DNA of 64,000 bases, from positions 22,024,826 through 22,088,825 of the forward strand of contig CM026559.1 in NCBI GenBank assembly GCA_015143295.1. Reading direction: 5' to 3'. This DNA is from Tetracentron sinense. Lineage: Eukaryota > Streptophyta > Magnoliopsida > Trochodendrales > Trochodendraceae. The notes below the pieces were generated by a model that made no database searches, was not told the origin of the DNA, and saw nothing but the letters and a program-made list of their open reading frames with translations. Position numbers and translations under genes: made by a program. The number at the start of each line of letters is the position of its first letter. Position 1 is the first letter of the stretch. Shown one piece after another: positions 58,130-64,000 of the stretch.

Positions 58130-58600
58130 CTAGCCAAAGCATTAGCTTGATTATTGAGTCCTCTACGAACATGGAAGAGGCTAATCCTTGGTATCTGAGC
58201 AAGTAGCTGGTCTACTCTCTTGTGATAAGGAAGGAGACTGACTCTTCGCACCACATAATCACCTCGAACCTATTTGATGACAAGTTCTGAGTCTCAATAT
58301 AGAAAGATCATCTGTTGAAATTTCCATGGCCAATTCAAGACCTGCTATCAGGGCTTCACATTCAGCTTCATTATTCGAGCATCCTTCTGTTAGTGCGAAG
58401 GAATAGGGAATGATTGCATTGTCTGGTGTGACAAAAACAATACCAAGTCCTGACTTGTTCACTTTCAGGTCGATATGCTTGATTCCATCGGGGCTTCTTG
58501 AAGCTCTATCAAACTACATCTTCCAGCCTGGTTTGACCTGTACCTACATAACTTCTTCATCAGGGAGATCGGTGACTAGTGGTGAGTTTACGGGAACCGG
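58130..58600 (-). pseudogene. Archaeal-type RNase H of element A (second pol copy)
   Basis: Contains GLGIVFVTPDNAIIPYSFAL and the catalytic-site stretch CSNNEAECEALIAGLELAMEI, typical of the second RNase H found in Tat/Ogre elements. It then runs on to RISLFHVRRGLNNQANALAS (58.15 kb), where the final conserved N-A-D block reads NQANALA. A frameshift lies around 58300. The domain adds to or replaces the usual RNase H in removing RNA from hybrids. Confidence 0.83.
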
Positions 58601-58639
58601 ATGTGCTGCAAGGAAGTCAGTAAGGGCTTGCCCTTTCAT

Positions 58640-59278
58640 CACTTATTGGGGCATGAATTTGATTTCGAATTCAGATAGGAGTACCACCTATTTTGCCATT
58701 TTATCAAAGAGAGTGGGGCGGGCATTATGTATTTGAGGGGATCGGCTCTGGATATTAGTTTCACCGAATGCTCAAAAATATAATGCTTTAATTTCTTCAA
58801 AGGAAAGATGAGGGCCAAACAGACCTTTTCTATCAGAGTATACCTGCATTCTACTCCAACCAAAGTCCTGCTTAAATAATACAGGGCATTTTCCTTCCCT
58901 TGGTCGTTATGCTGAGCAAGGAGAGCTCCAAGAGATCCTTCGAGTGCTGCTATATAGAGGATACATGTTATTCCTCTAATAGTGCCCATAAGAACCGGTG
59001 GATTGGTGAGATAGGTCTTGATACTATCAAGAGCATTTTGATAAGCTTGACCTCATTCGAATGGTATTTCCTTATTCATTAACCGAAAAAATATTGACAT
59101 CTTCTGGCCAAGTTGTAAGTGAATCTCCGAATGTAAGCAAGTCAACCTTGAAGTCCTTTCACCTCATGCAAATTTCTTGGAGGGTGCATTTCACGAATGA
59201 CCTTTACCTTAGTATGGTCAATCTTGATTCCTCGATGGTGTACCACAAAGCCTAGGAATTTTCCTGATGCAACTCCGA
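58640..59278 (-). pseudogene. Reverse transcriptase end and RNase H of element A (second pol copy)
   Basis: Starts abruptly with VASGKFLGFVVHHRGIKID, the thumb region of a Ty3/gypsy reverse transcriptase, and continues through the connection to RNase H. There ITCILYIAALEGSLGALLAQ, LYYLSRTLVGVECRYTLIEK and HSVKLISRADPLKYIM are clear. Stops interrupt the part around 59080. The palm with YADD of this copy is absent: the sequence joins in frame to an integrase start of another pol copy at 59278/59279. Confidence 0.85.
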
Positions 59279-59870
59279 CGTCGATGCCCCAAGCTGAGAA
59301 TGGCCAAGGAGCAGTCAAATTATGGAGCCTTGTTGGCGGTGCATTGATCTTGTTGGCGTAGATTTGGCACTAGTGGCACTTTTGCATGTGCTTACAATAG
59401 TCAGTTTCTATTGTAGACCAGTAGTAGCCCAGTCTGAGTATCTTCTTGGATAGCAATAACTCGTTCATATGTGCCCCGCCAGTCCCTCTGTGAACTTCTT
59501 CAACTACCTATGCTGCTTCACTGATGTCAAGGAATCTGAGCCAGACCAGACGATCTTTTGTACAAGACTCCTCCTGAGGGGACAAACTGGATGGCTAGTC
59601 TTCGGATTGCCCGCCGGTCTATTTTGGTGGCATCGAGTAGGAAGGTCCCGTCCTCGAGATACTGCTTGATGTTCGTGTACCAAGGCTTCTTGTCCGATAC
59701 TGCGTCTAGCTCGAGACAGTAGGCAGGCTGATCCTGTTGCTGGATTTCAATCAGCCAAAGCATGATACCCTTGGGGATCTGAACCATGGAGGCAAGAGTA
59801 ACCAATGCGTCGGTAAACCTGTTGTGGTTCTAGGATCTATGGCTGAAGGTGATTCTCCTGAACTGAGTGA
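59279..59870 (-). pseudogene. Integrase N-terminus of element A (first pol copy)
   Basis: Linker MVTLASMVQIPKGIMLWLIE, KPWYTNIKQYLEDGTF and VPSGGVLYKRSSG, then a shifted frame with GGAHMNELLLSKKILRLGYY and CKHMQKCHKC (zinc-finger Cys pair). It ends LTAPWPFSAWGIDV, where the catalytic core begins with its first Asp. It stops at that point and continues in frame as reverse transcriptase of the second copy. The rest of this integrase is missing. Confidence 0.85.
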
Positions 59871-59889
59871 TTAGCATGTTAAGGTAGGC

Positions 59890-60720
59890 CAGGTATGGGA
59901 CTAGTCGGGCTTCTCAGATGGCCCAAGATTCATTTTCCTTGTAGATTACCAAGGATGAGTCACCGTAGACGTCAATCTCTTCAATCCCGATTCCCAGGGT
60001 TTCTTTCAGTTCGGCTATGCATGCCTCATATACTTCTTCGTTGTTGGAGCATCTGAATTTTAGCTTGACTGAGATAGGGAGGTGTGGTCCCTTAGGTGAG
60101 ATCAAGATTACTCCTGCCCCGTGCCCATGACTATTGGCAGCTCTGTCAAAGTATAACTCCCAGTCGGAGTATTCTTGCTCTTTTGTTTCTGTGTACAAGA
60201 TGACTTTATCTGGAAACTGATCATGTACTCAGACGTAGTCTTCTGCTGGACTATGGGCCTGGTGATCTGCTATCGCCTGCCCCTTGATTGACTTCTGTGT
60301 TATGTACGTGATGTTGAATTTAGACAACATCATAAGCCATCGGGTAGTCCTTTCGATGGTGACTGATTTTTCAAGGAGGTACTTGAGTGAGTCCATCTGG
60401 GAGATCAGAATTACCGGATAAGAAAGCAGATAAAGCCACAGACCCTGAGCAACCCAGACTAGTGCCAGACATGTCTTCTCAAGAGGGCTGTACCTCTCTT
60501 CATATTCCAGCAGACATTTACTGATGTTGTAGATGGTCTATTCTATTCTACCTGTCTTGTCATGTTGTGTCAGGACGCACCCCATGGAGGTTTCTTGCAC
60601 TGAAATGTAGAGTAATAGGGGTCGTCCTGGCGTAGGAGGAACAAGTACTGGAGGGTTGAGCAAGTACTGCTTTATTCTGTCAAAGGCTTCCTGACACTCA
60701 TCTGTCCAGACTGTTGGTGT
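59890..60720 (-). pseudogene. RNase H and archaeal-type RNase H of element A (first pol copy)
   Basis: The usual RNase H region has RYSPLEKTCLALVWVAQGLW and YPVILISQMDSLKYLLEKS (60.3-60.5 kb). The second, archaeal-type domain has DWELYFDRAANSHGHGAGVI, CSNNEEVYEACIAELKETLG and IDVYGDSSLVIYK (59.91-60.2 kb), with the catalytic Asp in FDRAA and YGDS. The sequence differs markedly from the second copy at 58.1-59 kb, so the two come from different Tat-type families. Confidence 0.83.
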
Positions 60721-61560
60721 ATTCTTCCAAAGAAGCTTGAAGATCAGGTCATAAATCGGAGTGAGCTAAGAGATGAACCGGCTGATGTACTGAATTCTGC
60801 CCAAGAAATCGTGGATTTCCCTTTTAGTCTAGGGAGTCGGCATTTCGATGATAGCCTTAGCTTTGGTTAGATCGATTTTGATGCCTCATTTGCTGACTAT
60901 GAAGCTGAGGAGCTTTCTAGATGAGGCTTTAAAGATGCATTTGACCGGATTCAGTCTCAGGCCGAACTCTCTGAGTCTATCACAGAGTCTTTTCAAGTAT
61001 TCTGGGTGTTGCCTGGCAGTAGGCGATTTGATGATGATGTCATCTGCATAGACTTCAGTTGTCTTGTGTATCATGTCATGAAATAGGGTCGTCATGGCCC
61101 TCTGATAGGTTGCCCTTACATTCTTGAGTTTGAAGGGCATGACCTTGTAGCAAAATGTGCCCCAAGGAGTGATGAAGGAGATTTTCTCCATATCTTCCTC
61201 TACCATTCTGATCTGGTTGTATCCGCAGAAACCATCCATGAATGAGAGAGTCTCGTGCCTATGGTATTGTCGACCAGAATGTCGATATGTGGGAGAGGGA
61301 AGTTATGTTTGGGGCTTGTCCTATTCAAATTTTGGTAGTCTATGCACATCCGGACTTTGTCGTCCTTCTTGGGTACAGGCACGATGTTGGCCAACCATTC
61401 AAGGTTTGTTACCACTATCAGGAAGCCTGCATTGATCTGCTTTTCTACTTCCTCTATGACTTTCTGTGACCATTCGGGCCTCATTCATCTCAGTTTTTCT
61501 TAACTGGCCTGACGTCAGGGCTCAGGGGTAGTCTGTGTACTACCAAAGCTGGGTCCAAGC
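60721..61560 (-). pseudogene. Reverse transcriptase of element A (first pol copy)
   Basis: MRPEWSQKVIEEVEKQINAG, WLANIVPVPKKDDKVRMCID, YQNLNRTSPKHNFPLPHIDI, then after a frameshift at ~61240 MDGFCGYNQIRMVEEDMEKI, TPWGTFCYKVMPFKLKNVRA and the catalytic TTEVYADDIIIKS (61.04 kb), with YADD intact. The thumb GLRLNPVKCIFKASSRKLL follows. This is a typical Tat-type enzyme. The frameshift and stops farther down make it inactive. Confidence 0.87.
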
Positions 61561-62426
61561 CGGGAATATCTACGTATGACCAAGTGAAGACATCACTGTA
61601 GCTCTTCAGAATGCTGATCATGTCTATCCTCTGTTGCGGGCTCATGCCAATTTTGACTAGCGTGGGTTGTTCTCGGATCCAAGGTTAATAGTCTCGGTAT
61701 CCTCAATGTTTGACTGTAATAACCCTTTACTGCGTTCTAGGAGATCCAGTATCTCCTAAGGTGGTTCATCTTCCTGTTTTGAATCATATTCCACTTCTGT
61801 CAGTTCCAGAAGGGTTTCAGGGGTAGCCTTAGTGCAGGCGATTTCCTAGCAAAACATTTAGTTTAGTTTAGCATGCTTATGTTTTTGTTTTGGTGGCTTC
61901 AGGACACTAGGCCTTTCAAGGAAAGAGTCCATGTGATTGTTTCATCAACCAAAATATTTGATGCAAAACATGTTTTTGAGTTAAAATGTCAGATTTCATT
62001 TGTAAAAATAATATGATTGTTGTTTACAAAAGTTGACTCAACAAAAAAGAGGCCGACAGTGGCCTGACGTTTGGATTTTGCAAATAGGATTTAAGAGAGA
62101 TAGAAGGAGGAGAAGGGTAATGCTTGTTCACTGCTTAGTCTAACCGACCTTTCTTGCACTACTGCTACCCTTGCCCTGGATGGCCTCAATAGTGAGAGCC
62201 TCAGTCCACCAACAGATTAGTGGCTGACAACTGGATGACACTTCGACACTGTTGGAGAGGGTGTAAACCTGTTCTCCCACTAGATAGTCTACTTCGGCAG
62301 CATCTTCGACAGTCAGCTCGTCGAATAATTGGGCCATACTGAAGATCTTTGGATCTGGAATCTCTGAAGATTCGTCATTGGGCTGGTGGTTGAGGTAACT
62401 AGTGCAGTAAAGGTGTCAGGGTAAGG
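61561..62426 (-). other. Linker between G-patch and reverse transcriptase of element A
   Basis: Polyprotein remnant with many stops: acidic text near 61.75 kb, non-coding AT-rich sequence 61.9-62.1 kb, and a short open stretch 62140-62337 (MAQLFDELTVEDAAEVDYLV). I recognise no domain in it. It is probably the spacer region of the Tat polyprotein. Confidence 0.5.
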
Positions 62427-62630
62427 CTAGAAGATTCCAACTGGAAATGTTACTAAAATGTGAGGTCGAGGTTCTGGTTTTATCGACTGGCTATTTTTCT
62501 TTGTAAGCTTGGTGAGATAGTCCTCATATTTGGGCTTGTAACCCAGTCCAAAGGGTGCAGTGTAGTGCTTCATCCCTTGGTTTCGAGCTCCCAGGCCTGA
62601 CCCTGGTTGATAATTCATCTTAGCCATCAT
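62427..62630 (-). pseudogene. G-patch region of element A
   Basis: MMAKMNYQPGSGLGARNQGM followed by GLGYKPKYEDYLTKL. The Gly pattern M-x-YQPG-x-GLG-x4-QG is a G-patch, an RNA-binding motif often placed after the protease in Tat/Ogre polyproteins. It belongs to the same polyprotein as the protease upstream. Confidence 0.78.
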
Positions 62631-62639
62631 CCTGACAAA

Positions 62640-63645
62640 TGGAGGAATCTACTGCTTGTTCTGTTCTTCTATCTGGGCAATAGAACTAACTTGCTCGATT
62701 TGATAAGACATAAAGGCTATGCCTTGCCCAAGCTCCTGGATGTCTCTGAAGGAACTTGCCAATTCCTCTTACGGTATTACGACCAGGTGGTCATTCTGAA
62801 TAAACTTGATTCGCTGGTGCAGAGAAGAGGGAATGGCTCCAGCCGCGTGGATCCAAGGCCTCCCAAGGAGGAGGGTAAATGAGGCAGGCACATTTACAAT
62901 CTGAAAGTTTGTAGTAAATTAAGCAGGTCCAACTCTGATAGCTAGATCGATATCACCTAGATTTTGCCTTGTTGAGTTTTCAAAAGCTCTGATTATCATG
63001 GGTCTTTTCTTCACCTAACTGAGATTCATACCCAAGCTTTGTAGTGTTGACAGTGTGCAGACGTTTAGGCCAGAGTCATTGTCTACTAGTACTGATGATA
63101 GAGTTCTGTCTATACATTACACTGCTATGTCAAGGGCCCGAGTAATGTCCCTGTCACCATCCGGTATCTCTTCTTCTGTAAAGGAGATAACTCTTAGTTC
63201 TAGCACTTGTCCCACCATATGCCCCAGCTTCTCGGGCGTAGTATCTGGTGTTACATGGACGTTGTTAAATACTCAGAGGAGTTGCTTCCGGTGATGCTCG
63301 GAAGTTAGAAGAAGACCCATGATTGAGATCTGGGTTTGTGTCTTACTCAACTTCTGAGTAATGTTGAATTCTTCCACTTTCTCTAAGATTTTTAGTAGAA
63401 TCAGCTGCTTTCTTCTCAGGGTCTGATACCCTTGCTTTTTCTGTTTCTTTCATTTTCTCTTTCCCTTTTGCCAGCTCAGCTATCGGTGTCTGATACACCC
63501 GGCCAGAATGGGTGAGGTTGGCTATGCTCTCACTCTCAATGATGAGAGAGCAGGGAGTGGGTACATGATTAAGGCTGAAAGGCTGGAGGGGAATTTGAGG
63601 GATTCGGACTAGGCTAGTAGAAGTGGAGGATTCAACTGGAGCCAT
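62640..63645 (-). pseudogene. Linker and aspartic protease of element A
   Basis: The open N-terminal stretch runs from MAPVESSTSTSLVRIPQIPL to ESGRIQHYSEVE (63645-63343), rich in Lys and Glu (AKGKEKMKETEKARVSD). After stops follow VTPDTTPEKLGHMV and the protease: SVLVDNDSGLNVCTLSTLQS (63.07 kb) and FTLLLGRPWIHAAGAIPSSL (62.85 kb). The usual active site D-(T/S/N/G)-G reads D-N-D here, one G to A change, so the enzyme is probably inactive. It continues to the G-patch. Confidence 0.8.
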
Positions 63646-63779
63646 AGGCCAGTTAGCGGGACAGGGAATTGTATAGACAATTTATTCTTCGTCAGATTCA
63701 AGAGTAGGTATTTGTACTGGGGCCTAGATGGCCTGGACATTTGACAGAGGGAGGGAATAATGACTAGAGGTCTATAAGA

Positions 63780-64000
63780 AGGCCTGATGATGCCATCATT
63801 GACTGCGGGTGCACTGGGTTTAGGCTGCCCTACCGTGGGCTCTTCCCACTGTATGAAATTAACTTGATTGTTATGTAGGAGCAGTGGTGCCTGATTGATT
63901 CCAGTATTACTTGGAGTCAGCTCAACTTTACCTTCATTCAGAAGATCCTAGATGATGCACTTTAAGCCGATGCAGTAGTCTGTTGCATGGCCTGGGCCTC
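63780..64000 (-). pseudogene. Gag C-terminus of element A (cut by window edge)
   Basis: GPGHATDYCIGLKCII, stop, DLLNEGKVELTPSNTGINQA: the knuckle-like G-H-x3-Y-C-x2-L-K motif followed by an I-x-DL-x-(E/D)G block is the same as in Gag of element E (GHSTDMCFDLKLTIQDML). The stop is explained by a C to T change in a Gln codon. The N-terminal Gag lies outside the window. Confidence 0.78.

Larger units (their letters stand above)
3404..64000 (-). mobile_element. Tat/Ogre-type element A, interrupted by element B
   Basis: Reading on the minus strand from the right edge: gag C-terminus, linker, protease, G-patch, reverse transcriptase, RNase H, archaeal-type RNase H and integrase start. A second reverse transcriptase end, RNase H, archaeal RNase H and complete integrase follow. 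Behind them is a repeat-rich 3' region that continues on the far side of element B. Sequence directly left of 6354 (CGTTCATACCTAG) joins sequence directly right of 56072 (CTTAGGGGGGTTTT) and together they match the tandem repeat of A, so 3404-6353 and 56073-64000 were contiguous before B inserted. The right LTR lies outside the window and the left end is not clearly defined. Confidence 0.8.

Overview
This window is intergenic heterochromatin of a flowering plant. It is built almost entirely from transposable elements nested inside one another. I find no host gene, rRNA or tRNA gene that I can support. The families point to plants: Tekay/Del-type chromoviruses with a C-terminal chromodomain and an initiator-Met tRNA primer site, Tat/Ogre-type Ty3/gypsy elements with a second (archaeal-type) RNase H and a G-patch, a SIRE-like Copia LTR, an En/Spm (CACTA) DNA transposon with TNP2 and TnpA-like genes, a hAT-type MITE and a SINE. 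All coding regions carry stop codons or lesions.

Layout, outermost first. (F) 1-3403, plus strand: end of a Tekay polyprotein and its 3' LTR. (A) 3404-64000, minus strand: an old Tat-type element. Its gag, protease, G-patch and a chimeric double pol occupy 56.7-64 kb, and its repetitive 3' region is split between 3.4-6.35 kb and 56.07-56.77 kb. (B) 6354-56072, minus strand: a Tekay element with two LTRs, inserted in A with target duplication CCTAG/CTTAG. (C) 19073-52824: a SIRE-like LTR inserted in the gag of B, duplication AGTAT. (D) 19333-47035: a CACTA transposon inserted in C, duplication TAT. (E) 33234-46055: a Tat-type element with two LTRs that encodes only gag, inserted in D, duplication TAACT. 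A solo Tekay LTR (36499-39064) sits in the gag of E. This gives six levels of nesting, and each junction is supported by a target-site duplication.

Five solo Tekay-type LTRs lie in the pile: s1 8041-13928, s2 8385-11653 (inside s1), s3 29931-32555, s4 36499-39064 and s5 49203-51580. Excess solo LTRs indicate repeated LTR-LTR recombination. These LTRs share flanking sequence, but each carries its own short tandem or palindromic array just upstream of the promoter (CGATCG-type or ACGTG-type) and a second, longer-unit array about 1 kb further downstream. The interchangeable promoter arrays and the in-frame chimeric pol of element A are the observations most worth following.

LTR-pair divergence agrees with the nesting order: by eye about 10% in a short stretch for B (older) and about 5% for E (younger).
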